The notes under the pieces were generated by a model. That model saw nothing but the letters and a program-made list of their open reading frames with translations, made no database searches and was not told the origin of the DNA. This document shows positions 1 through 4,284 of a stretch of DNA of 5,204 nucleotides, in pieces. Source of the stretch: an uncultured Anaerotruncus sp. (GTDB lineage: Bacteria > Bacillota > Clostridia > Oscillospirales > Ruminococcaceae); assembly GCF_902490045.1 (NCBI RefSeq), contig NZ_CABUCJ010000147.1, forward strand, positions 1 to 5,204. Reading direction: 5' to 3'. A program made the translations under genes and the position numbers. Position 1 is the stretch's first letter; each line of letters begins with the position of its first letter.

Positions 1-33
1 TGGCCGAAGGCCAACCGGAGGCGGCGCGGGGGT

Positions 34-51
34 CAAGGGGCTCTCCCCTTG
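34..51. repeat. CAAGGGG/CCCCTTG hairpin
   Basis: A 7-bp perfect stem with loop CTCT, opening with the GGGGTCAAGGGG string (29-40) that recurs at 3999-4010. A small TGGCC/GGCCA hairpin lies at 1-13. Confidence 0.5.
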
Positions 52-62
52 CGGCTTCTTTC

Positions 63-92
63 CCCCATTTCTTATCCGTATAAGAAATGGGG
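63..92. repeat. Perfect 13-bp hairpin
   Basis: CCCCATTTCTTAT (63-75) and ATAAGAAATGGGG (80-92) are exact inverted repeats around CCGT. No T-run follows on either strand, so it is not a classical terminator. The AT-rich inner stem contrasts with its GC-rich surroundings. Confidence 0.65.
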
Positions 93-97
93 TCGCT

Positions 98-114
98 GTC
101 GGTCGACTACCGAC
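98..114. repeat. 17-bp hairpin repeat, copy 1
   Basis: GTCGGT and ACCGAC form a perfect 6-bp stem around the loop CGACT. A second copy starts 56 bases to the right. The repeat also contains the SalI-type palindrome GTCGAC. Confidence 0.6.
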
Positions 115-153
115 AAACTGTGCCGCTCGATGAGTGGGCGATCTAAGACTGTC

Positions 154-170
154 GTCGGTCGACTACCGGC
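154..170. repeat. 17-bp hairpin repeat, copy 2
   Basis: GTCGGTCGACTACCGGC matches copy 1 (98-114) in 16 of 17 bases. The single difference changes an A-T pair to a G-T wobble, so the 6-bp stem around CGACT is kept. Confidence 0.6.
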
Positions 171-207
171 AAGCCATCCGCCTGCTGGGCGGAAAATCCA
201 AGACCGC

Positions 208-236
208 CGCGACGCAAAGAAACCGCCTTGCGGCGG
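208..236. repeat. 29-bp direct repeat, copy 1
   Basis: This is identical to 286-314, offset by 78 bases. In this copy the hairpin is imperfect: GAAACCGCC (219-227) pairs with GGCGGCTTTC (232-241), leaving one bulged C. It looks like a decayed or variant copy of the same terminator-like element. Confidence 0.75.
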
Positions 237-265
237 CTTTCCGCTTGTCGCGCTGCGGTTCTCCA

Positions 266-285
266 CAGACCGGACGCGCGGTCTG
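266..285. repeat. 7-bp hairpin between the 29-bp repeats
   Basis: CAGACCG and CGGTCTG form a perfect stem around GACGCG, directly before copy 2 of the 29-bp repeat. No function is evident. Confidence 0.45.
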
Positions 286-314
286 CGCGACGCAAAGAAA
301 CCGCCTTGCGGCGG
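286..314. repeat. 29-bp direct repeat, copy 2
   Basis: Positions 286-314 repeat 208-236 exactly (CGCGACGCAAAGAAACC, then GCCTTGCGGCGG). Here the sequence continues into a full hairpin partner, giving the terminator at 292-323. Confidence 0.75.
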
Positions 315-323
315 TTTCTTTGC
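292..323 (-). terminator. Probable noc terminator, perfect 14-bp hairpin
   Basis: GCAAAGAAACCGCC (292-305) and GGCGGTTTCTTTGC (310-323) are exact inverted repeats around a TTGC loop. Read leftward from noc, a GC core is followed by TTTCTTT, which would serve as U-tract while the matching A-rich arm precedes it, so it can act in both directions. It lies about 92 bases past the noc stop and is the best terminator candidate there. Its left part belongs to a 29-base direct repeat. Confidence 0.65.
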
Positions 324-415
324 AGGGAAACGTGTATTTATTTGACCAAGCCCCGGGACGGTCCTTGCGTGCTGTTAACGCGGCCCGTCCAAGCGGTGGT
401 TGGCGTCGGAAAGAA

Positions 416-1243
416 TTAGGCGCTGTGCGTCCGGTAAGCGCTCTTTTTGGGAATCCGCATGGTGTAGCAGATGTATTCCTCATCCTCCACCTTGGTGGTG
501 TTGATGTCGATGCCCGCCAGCTTCATGGTGGATACCGCCTTGGAGATCGTATTCATAAAGACGCGCAGGTCCTTTACGATAAACAGGCGGGTGGCCTTGC
601 GGGGCTCTTCCTGCTCCTCCGCAGGCTCGAGGAGCGCCTCCACATACCGCTCGGTCTCCCCCACGTTCAGGCGTTCCCGCACGATATGCTCCAGCGCCGC
701 CGCGACGGTGATTTCATCCGGGAGCTTGAGCAGGGCGCGCGCGTGGCGTTCGGTCAGCCCCGCATCGAGCATCCGGCGGCGCAGCGGCTCGCTGAAGGTC
801 AGCAGGCGCAGCTTGTTGGCGACGGTCGACTGCGCTTTGCCCAGCCGTTCGGCAGCCTGCTGCTGGGTCATGTCACACCGCTGCATGAGCTGTTGGATGC
901 CCGCCGCCTCTTCAAAATAGTTGAGGTCCTTGCGCTGGAGGTTTTCCACCAGAGAAAAGACCGCGGACTTCTCGTCGTCAAACTGTTCGACGATGGCCGG
1001 GATCTTGTCCAGATGGAGCATCCGGCAGGCCATCAGCCGGCGTTCCCCCGCGATGAGCTCATAGCCGGTTTCGGTGCTGCGCACCGTGATCGGCTGGAGC
1101 AGCCCGCTCTGGGAGATGCTGTCGGCAAGCTCCTTCATGCCCTTGGGATCGAACTGCCTGCGCGGCTGGTAGGGACTCGAGGTGATCTCGTTGACATCCA
1201 GCAGGACGACCCGGTTGACCGTGCGCTGTTTTGAAAACTTCAT
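416..1243 (-). CDS. noc: ParB-family nucleoid occlusion protein Noc
   Basis: The 275-residue product is a ParB/Noc family CTP-switch DNA-binding protein. Noc coordinates division with chromosome position by binding dispersed sites, spreading and blocking septation over the nucleoid; this role is known from Bacillus and inferred here. Visible parts: the ParB N-terminal fold with YQPRRQF (25-31), LLQPITVR (48-55) and the CTP-binding GERR (66-69); ENLQRKDL (100-107); the helix-turn-helix MTQQQAAERLGKAQSTVANKLRLL (125-148); TERHARALL (164-172); a polar linker (205-215); and a C-terminal domain ending MRIPKK, typical of Noc and absent from ParB. Q138, K144 and R166 align with residues described as Noc-type specificity determinants. 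The location after rsmG fits Noc. Unlike Bacillus Noc (about 283 residues) it has no amphipathic N-terminal helix: the fold begins near residue 11. ParB is the alternative name. Confidence 0.9.
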   Translation of the reverse strand: MKFSKQRTVNRVVLLDVNEITSSPYQPRRQFDPKGMKELADSISQSGLLQPITVRSTETGYELIAGERRLMACRMLHLDKIPAIVEQFDDEKSAVFSLVENLQRKDLNYFEEAAGIQQLMQRCDMTQQQAAERLGKAQSTVANKLRLLTFSEPLRRRMLDAGLTERHARALLKLPDEITVAAALEHIVRERLNVGETERYVEALLEPAEEQEEPRKATRLFIVKDLRVFMNTISKAVSTMKLAGIDINTTKVEDEEYICYTMRIPKKSAYRTHSA

Positions 1244-1254
1244 GGCATTTCACG

Positions 1255-1261
1255 TCCTTCC
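1255..1261 (-). promoter_or_regulatory. Ribosome binding site of noc
   Basis: GGAAGGA lies 11 bases before the ATG at 1243 on the minus strand. The spacing is slightly long but workable, and no better start lies nearby. Confidence 0.55.
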
Positions 1262-1277
1262 GTTTGTCCTTGACTAG

Positions 1278-1306
1278 ATGGTACCACGAAATATTCCTGA
1301 TTTCCA
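1278..1306 (-). promoter_or_regulatory. Candidate sigma-A promoter of noc
   Basis: Minus strand: TGGAAA (1306-1301, 4 of 6 to TTGACA), a 17-base spacer, then TACCAT (1283-1278, 4 of 6 to TATAAT). This predicts a start near 1270 and a leader of about 25 bases before the noc ATG. A terminator just upstream means noc needs its own promoter, which supports the call, but the hexamers are only moderate. The palindrome ATTTCCAGAAAT (1300-1311) covers the -35. Confidence 0.4.
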
Positions 1307-1311
1307 GAAAT
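1300..1311. promoter_or_regulatory. ATTTC/GAAAT dyad upstream of noc, possible operator
   Basis: ATTTCCAGAAAT has perfect 5-bp arms around two bases. It lies inside a wider imperfect dyad, CGAAAT...ATTTCG (1287-1315). The arms equal the outer arms of the Bacillus Noc-binding site ATTTCCCGGGAAAT, but the spacer is two bases rather than four. Its position over the candidate -35 suits an operator. Who binds it is unknown. Confidence 0.3.
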
Positions 1312-1322
1312 TTCGGTCGCAG

Positions 1323-1368
1323 AAAAAAGCAAAATCCGCCAGCCTGGTACGTCAGGCCAGCGGATTTT
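1323..1368 (-). terminator. Intrinsic terminator of the mnmG-rsmG unit, overlapping rsmG
   Basis: On the minus strand a 16-bp stem (1368-1353 with 1346-1331) contains two G-U wobbles and a 6-base loop. It is followed by GC and six T residues (1328-1323), after four T already in the stem. The ascending arm carries rsmG codons K-N-P-L-A, and the TGA stop (1354-1352) sits at the arm/loop boundary. On the plus strand the stem runs into T6 (1365-1370), so it may also stop rightward transcription. It separates noc from the upstream genes. Confidence 0.8.
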
Positions 1369-2065
1369 TTGCCATTTTCGCGTGGGGCCGCGGGTATTTT
1401 GTCGAGGTCTGCGATATTTTTTTGATGCATATGATCGTCCTGCGGCTCCCATCGGGGAGTACCAGCCGTTCGATCCGCTCGATTTTTCCTCCCAGGAGCT
1501 GTACCGCCCTACGGGATTCCTCCAGTTCGGCATCCACGTCGCCCCCCTTGAGCGCCGCGAAGGTCCCCCCCGGCGCCGCCAGCGGCAGGCAGTATTCGCT
1601 CAATTCGCGCAGATGCGCCACCGCCCGCGCGGTTACAAACGCATATTGTTCGCGGTGGGCGGGCTGCCTGCCCGCCTCCTCGGCGCGCGCATGGACACAT
1701 TCGTTTTCCTGCCCGAGCGCGGCGGAAAGCTCCCGCAGGAAGATCAGCCGCTTATTCAGGCTGTCGAGCAGCGTAACCCGCAGGTCGGGCCGCACGATCT
1801 TCACCGGCACCGACGGGAACCCCGCGCCGGTCCCCACGTCGACCAGCTTCGCCCCGGCGGGCGGCGCGGCCGCCCTGAGCAGGGTCAGGCTGTCCACAAA
1901 GTGCTTGACGACGATCTCCCCCGGCTCGGTGATTGCCGTGAGGTTCATCTTTTCGTTCCACTCGACGAGCAGTTCGGCGTAGCGGTCGAACTGCTCCAGC
2001 TCGGCCTCCCCGAGCGGTATGCCAAATGCGGCCGCATACTCCGCGAGCATCTTTTTGTCGATCAT
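1352..2065 (-). CDS. rsmG: 16S rRNA (guanine-N7) methyltransferase RsmG (GidB)
   Basis: This SAM-dependent enzyme makes the single m7G in the 530 loop of 16S rRNA (G527 in E. coli numbering); its loss is known to give low-level streptomycin resistance. The 237-residue product matches the family length of about 210-240. Features: N-terminal helices with YAELLVEWNEKMNLTAI (29-45), the KHFVDSL motif (54-60), the SAM-binding VDVGTGAGFP (75-84), the acidic strand end TLLDS (98-102), TARAVA (145-150), and the C-terminal KYPR...KNPL signature. ATG at 2065 is chosen because it forms ATGA with the mnmG stop, has a Shine-Dalgarno site and starts the homologous region; the frame is open further upstream, but that part is mnmG read out of frame. 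Translation is probably coupled to mnmG. The last codons also form one arm of a terminator. Confidence 0.96.
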   Translation of the reverse strand: MIDKKMLAEYAAAFGIPLGEAELEQFDRYAELLVEWNEKMNLTAITEPGEIVVKHFVDSLTLLRAAAPPAGAKLVDVGTGAGFPSVPVKIVRPDLRVTLLDSLNKRLIFLRELSAALGQENECVHARAEEAGRQPAHREQYAFVTARAVAHLRELSEYCLPLAAPGGTFAALKGGDVDAELEESRRAVQLLGGKIERIERLVLPDGSRRTIICIKKISQTSTKYPRPHAKMAKNPLA

Positions 2066-3945
2066 GTCTTCCCTCCCCCGCGCTGTTCCAACCAGATCAG
2101 CAGCACGGAAATATCCGCGGGGCTCACCCCGCTGATGCGCGACGCCTGCCCGATGTTGGTGGGACGGATTTTTCCCAGCTTCTCCGCCGCTTCCAGCCGC
2201 AGCCCGCCGATCTCCCGGTAATCGGTCTGTACGGGCAGGGCTCGGTTTTCCAGCCGCCGCATCTGCTCCACCTGGGCGAGCTGCTTTTTGATGTAGCCCT
2301 CGTATTTGATGGTGATCTCCGCCTCCTCCCACACGTCGCGCGGAAGCGCCGGGCGGGCCGGGTCAAAGGGCGCGAGGTCGGCGTAGCCGACCTGCGGGCG
2401 GCGCAGCAGCTCCGCTAGCCGGACGGAAAGGGTGACCGGAGACGTTTCACGTGAAACAAGCAGGGCGTTCAGCTCCTCTGTCGGCGCGGCCGGCGTACTC
2501 CGCAGCCGCGCGATCTCCCCCTCGATCAGCGCCTGCTTCTCCCGGAAACGCCGCCAGCGCTCCTCCCCGATCAGGCCCAGCTCATGGCCGGTGGGGGTCA
2601 GCCGCGCGTCAGCGTTGTCCTGACGCAGAAGCAGCCGGTATTCCGAACGGGAGGTCATCATGCGGTAGGGGTCGTTGCAGCCCTTGATCACAAGGTCGTC
2701 GATCAGCGTCCCGATATAGGAGCTCGCGCGGTCGAGGATGAGCGGCTCCTTCCCCTGCGTCCGGCGCGCGGCGTTCACGCCGGCGACCAGGCCCTGCGCC
2801 GCGGCCTCCTCATATCCGGAGGTGCCGTTGAACTGCCCCGCGCCGTAAAGCCCCACGACCTGCTTGAATTCAAGCGACGCGCCGAGGCAGGTCGGGTCGA
2901 TGCAGTCGTATTCGATCGCATAGGCGTTGCGCATGATCTCGATCTTTTCAAAGCCGTCGATCGTGCGGTAAAGCGCGACCTGCACCTCCTCGGGCAGCGA
3001 CGAGGACATCCCCTGCAAGTACATTTCGTTGGTGTCCAGCCCCATCGGCTCGATAAAAAGCTGGTGGCGGGTCTTGTCGGCAAAGCGGACGACCTTGTCC
3101 TCGATGCTCGGGCAGTAGCGCGGCCCGATTCCCTCGATCATTCCACCATAGAGGGGTGAGCGGTGGAGATTTTGACGGATGACCTCATGGGTGCGCTCGT
3201 TTGTATAGGCCATATAGCAGACCGCGCGGTTTTGAAGTCCCGCCGGGTCGGTCTCGAAGGAAAAGGGCGTGACCGGGTCGTCCCCCTCCTGCATCTGCGT
3301 CCTGGAGAAATCGATGGAGCGGCGGTCGACCCGCGCGGGGGTGCCGGTCTTGAAGCGGCGGAGCGTGATCCCGAGCGCGCGCAGCGAATCGGAAAGCGGC
3401 CCCGCCGCGTGCATGCCGTCCGGCCCGCTCTCGGCGGTATACTCGCCTACAAAAATCTTTCCGCGCAGGAAGGTGCCGGTGCAGAGCACCGCCGTTTTTA
3501 CGCCGTAGACCGCGCCCAGCGCGGTGACGACCGCGGACACCCGGCCGTTCTCCGCACGGATATCGACGATCTCGGCCTGCTTGAGGTCGAGGTTCTTCTG
3601 ATATTCGAGCGCGCGCTTCATATAGAGATGGTACTGCTTGCGGTCGGCCTGCGCGCGCAGGCTGTGGACCGCCGGGCCCTTGCCTCGATTGAGCATCCGG
3701 GACTGGATGAAGGTGGCGTCGGCCGCCTTCGCCATCTCGCCGCCGAGCGCGTCGATCTCCCGGACAAGATGTCCCTTGGCAGTCCCGCCGATCGAGGGGT
3801 TGCAGGGCATATTGCCGATCGCGTCGAGGGATATGGTAAAGAGCACGGTGCGCGCGCCGAGACGCGCGGCCGAAAGCGCGGCCTCAATGCCCGCGTGTCC
3901 CGCGCCGATCACAGCGACGTCGTAATCGCCCGCCCGGTATTCCAT
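2062..3945 (-). CDS. mnmG: tRNA uridine-5-carboxymethylaminomethyl modification enzyme MnmG (GidA)
   Basis: This FAD- and NADH-dependent partner of MnmE catalyses formation of the (carboxymethyl)aminomethyl group on tRNA U34. It is complete at 627 residues, matching the usual ~620-650. Visible landmarks: the FAD dinucleotide fold GAGHAG at 14-19; CNPSIGG at 48-54 with the conserved Cys48; GTFLRGKI at 157-164; FKTGTPARV at 198-206; the second conserved Cys278 in GPRYCPSIEDKV; GQFNGTSGYEEAAAQG at 370-385; SRSEYRLLLRQDNAD at 432-446; and the C-terminal MnmE/tRNA-binding helices with YEGYIKKQ and GQASRISGVSPADI. The ATG at 3945 is supported by a strong ribosome site and by the FAD motif starting close to it. 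The stop overlaps the rsmG start. I saw no convincing own promoter. Residues V497-T501 are encoded by a parS site. Confidence 0.98.
   Translation of the reverse strand: MEYRAGDYDVAVIGAGHAGIEAALSAARLGARTVLFTISLDAIGNMPCNPSIGGTAKGHLVREIDALGGEMAKAADATFIQSRMLNRGKGPAVHSLRAQADRKQYHLYMKRALEYQKNLDLKQAEIVDIRAENGRVSAVVTALGAVYGVKTAVLCTGTFLRGKIFVGEYTAESGPDGMHAAGPLSDSLRALGITLRRFKTGTPARVDRRSIDFSRTQMQEGDDPVTPFSFETDPAGLQNRAVCYMAYTNERTHEVIRQNLHRSPLYGGMIEGIGPRYCPSIEDKVVRFADKTRHQLFIEPMGLDTNEMYLQGMSSSLPEEVQVALYRTIDGFEKIEIMRNAYAIEYDCIDPTCLGASLEFKQVVGLYGAGQFNGTSGYEEAAAQGLVAGVNAARRTQGKEPLILDRASSYIGTLIDDLVIKGCNDPYRMMTSRSEYRLLLRQDNADARLTPTGHELGLIGEERWRRFREKQALIEGEIARLRSTPAAPTEELNALLVSRETSPVTLSVRLAELLRRPQVGYADLAPFDPARPALPRDVWEEAEITIKYEGYIKKQLAQVEQMRRLENRALPVQTDYREIGGLRLEAAEKLGKIRPTNIGQASRISGVSPADISVLLIWLEQRGGGKT
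2071..2077 (-). promoter_or_regulatory. Ribosome binding site of rsmG
   Basis: GGGAGGG lies 5 bases before the rsmG ATG on the minus strand, inside the last codons of mnmG. Together with the 4-base ATGA overlap (2062-2065), it selects the start and indicates translational coupling. Confidence 0.7.
2443..2458. promoter_or_regulatory. parS: parS centromere site inside mnmG
   Basis: The exact 14-bp palindrome GTTTCACGTGAAAC occupies 2444-2457, flanked by C and A. That is 15 of 16 positions of the ParB-binding consensus TGTTTCACGTGAAACA known from Bacillus and most bacteria. It falls within the mnmG frame and encodes V497-S498-R499-E500-T501 using GTT, TCA, CGT and GAA codons, which stand out in a gene rich in G- and C-ending codons. 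ParB (gene expected beyond the left edge) would load here and spread, marking the origin region for segregation and SMC loading. The noc product of this window has different specificity residues and probably does not read this site. Confidence 0.88.
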
Positions 3946-3950
3946 TGAAA

Positions 3951-3959
3951 CCCCTCCCT
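3951..3959 (-). promoter_or_regulatory. Ribosome binding site of mnmG
   Basis: On the minus strand, AGGGAGGGG lies 5 bases before the ATG at 3945, an excellent Shine-Dalgarno match. It fixes the start codon and suggests efficient initiation independent of mnmE translation, as expected with a 339-bp gap between the two genes. Confidence 0.75.
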
Positions 3960-4003
3960 TTCACCAGAGTTTTGGCTTGCCGCTTTTTAAAAGTTTTCGG
4001 GGT

Positions 4004-4034
4004 CAAGGGGGACTTTTTCAAAAGTCCTCCCTTG
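4004..4034. repeat. Long imperfect hairpin with one bulge
   Basis: CAAGGGGGACTTTT pairs with AAAAGTCCTCCCTTG, leaving one bulged base at about 4028 and a TC loop. It begins inside a 12-base string, GGGGTCAAGGGG (3999-4010), that also occurs at 29-40 in the other spacer, where it again opens a CAAGGGG hairpin. This suggests a dispersed intergenic repeat. Confidence 0.55.
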
Positions 4035-4082
4035 CCGCCGCCGCAGCGGCGGAACGCCCCCATCCTTCAGGCGTATTTTTCG

Positions 4083-4109
4083 GCCCCTTTTTACAAGAGA
4101 AAAAGGGGC
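4083..4109. repeat. 10-bp hairpin with T5/A5 inner stem
   Basis: GCCCCTTTTT and AAAAAGGGGC are perfect inverted arms around the 7-base loop ACAAGAG. It sits three bases from the plus-strand terminator hairpin, so the two would stack in a rightward transcript. No T-run follows on either side. Confidence 0.6.
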
Positions 4110-4112
4110 ATT

Positions 4113-4163
4113 TGCCGTGGAGCGGTCCCCCGTGGGAAACCGCTCCACGGCATCCTTTTTTTT
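4113..4163 (+). terminator. Strong intrinsic terminator reading along the plus strand
   Basis: A 14-bp perfect stem (TGCCGTGGAGCGGT with ACCGCTCCACGGCA, 4113-4126 and 4139-4152) encloses a 12-base loop. On the plus strand it is followed by TCC and eight T residues (4156-4163). That is a textbook Rho-independent terminator for rightward transcription. No plus-strand gene was found upstream of it, and all genes here run leftward. On the minus strand the nearest T-run is the five T residues of the next hairpin, so it is weak in that sense. It may stop antisense transcription toward mnmE or end an unrecognised small RNA. Confidence 0.6.
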
Positions 4164-4216
4164 GGCCCGCGGCGACGGAATGCGCACCTGCGGGCCCGGG
4201 CAAGGGCTCCGCCCTC

Positions 4217-4239
4217 GCCGCCGGACCTCGTCCGGCGGC
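4217..4239. repeat. Perfect 10-bp GC-rich hairpin
   Basis: GCCGCCGGAC and GTCCGGCGGC are exact inverted repeats separated by three bases. The stem is very stable on either strand and has no T-tract after it. It is one unit of the palindrome cluster between mnmE and mnmG and overlaps a neighbouring imperfect hairpin at 4199-4219. Confidence 0.65.
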
Positions 4240-4246
4240 TCACCCG

Positions 4247-4266
4247 CCACCTTTTAAAAAAGGTGG
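4247..4266. repeat. AT/GC hairpin just after mnmE
   Basis: CCACCTTT and AAAGGTGG form a perfect 8-bp stem around a TAAA loop. It lies about 20 bases past the mnmE stop and is the first structure the mnmE transcript would form. No T-run follows on the minus strand, so it is a poor classical terminator; it could protect a 3' end or be part of the spacer repeat. Confidence 0.6.
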
Positions 4267-4284
4267 ACGAAAATTTTCATCTTC

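Larger units (their letters stand above)
1..415. other. Gene-free region downstream of noc
   Basis: This 415-bp stretch holds only short frames without recognisable protein character; their peptides repeat because the DNA repeats. It contains the hairpins at 1-13, 34-51, 63-92, 98-114, 154-170 and 266-285, the two 29-bp repeats and the noc terminator. By gene-order precedent parA should follow to the left. No RNA gene, CRISPR or start site for a further gene was recognised. Confidence 0.7.
3946..4284. other. Hairpin-packed mnmE-mnmG spacer, 339 bp, no gene
   Basis: No open frame here resembles a protein. Instead, inverted repeats follow one another almost without gaps from about 4004 to 4266; the clearest are listed separately. 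Others are CCGCCG/CGGCGG at 4038-4052, GGCCCGC/GCGGGCC at 4164-4196, and GGCAAGGGC/GCCCTCGCC at 4199-4219 with one mismatch. A perfect 10-bp palindrome GAAAATTTTC (4269-4278) lies a few bases past the mnmE stop. Many bacteria of this type carry mnmE and mnmG close together, so the spacer may be inserted or accumulated palindromic repeat DNA. It may end mnmE transcription by structure, but no hairpin here is followed by a good U-tract in the direction of the genes. Confidence 0.8.

Noticed and set aside
59..267. DnaA boxes or oriC: TTATCCGTA (72-80) and TTCTCCACA (259-267)
   Set aside because: They match 7 and 8 of 9 bases of TTATCCACA, the first lies in a hairpin, and there is no cluster or AT-rich unwinding region.
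98..314. CRISPR array
   Set aside because: There are only two copies each of two different repeats, the repeats themselves fold as hairpins, spacing differs, and no cas gene is present.
134..1234. Long plus-strand open frame of 366 codons opposite noc
   Set aside because: It is the antisense of noc in GC-rich DNA; its product has no recognisable family features, while the minus-strand frame is a clear ParB/Noc protein.
1246..1261. parS-like half site TTTCACGT before noc
   Set aside because: Only one half matches (about 9 of 16 positions) and it falls next to the ribosome site; not a credible parS.
3163..3948. Plus-strand open frame of 261 codons opposite mnmG
   Set aside because: It mirrors mnmG, whose conserved motifs are continuous on the minus strand; a shadow of codon bias.
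3978..4010. Promoter for mnmG with -35 TTGACC on the minus strand
   Set aside because: TTGACC lies in the repeated CCCCTTGACC string, and the only A/T-rich -10 candidates are about 11 bases away, too close for sigma-A.
3981..4278. The spacer as one transposable element with terminal inverted repeats
   Set aside because: The ends share only a short CTTTTTAAAAG-like string; no exact terminal repeats or target duplication could be seen.
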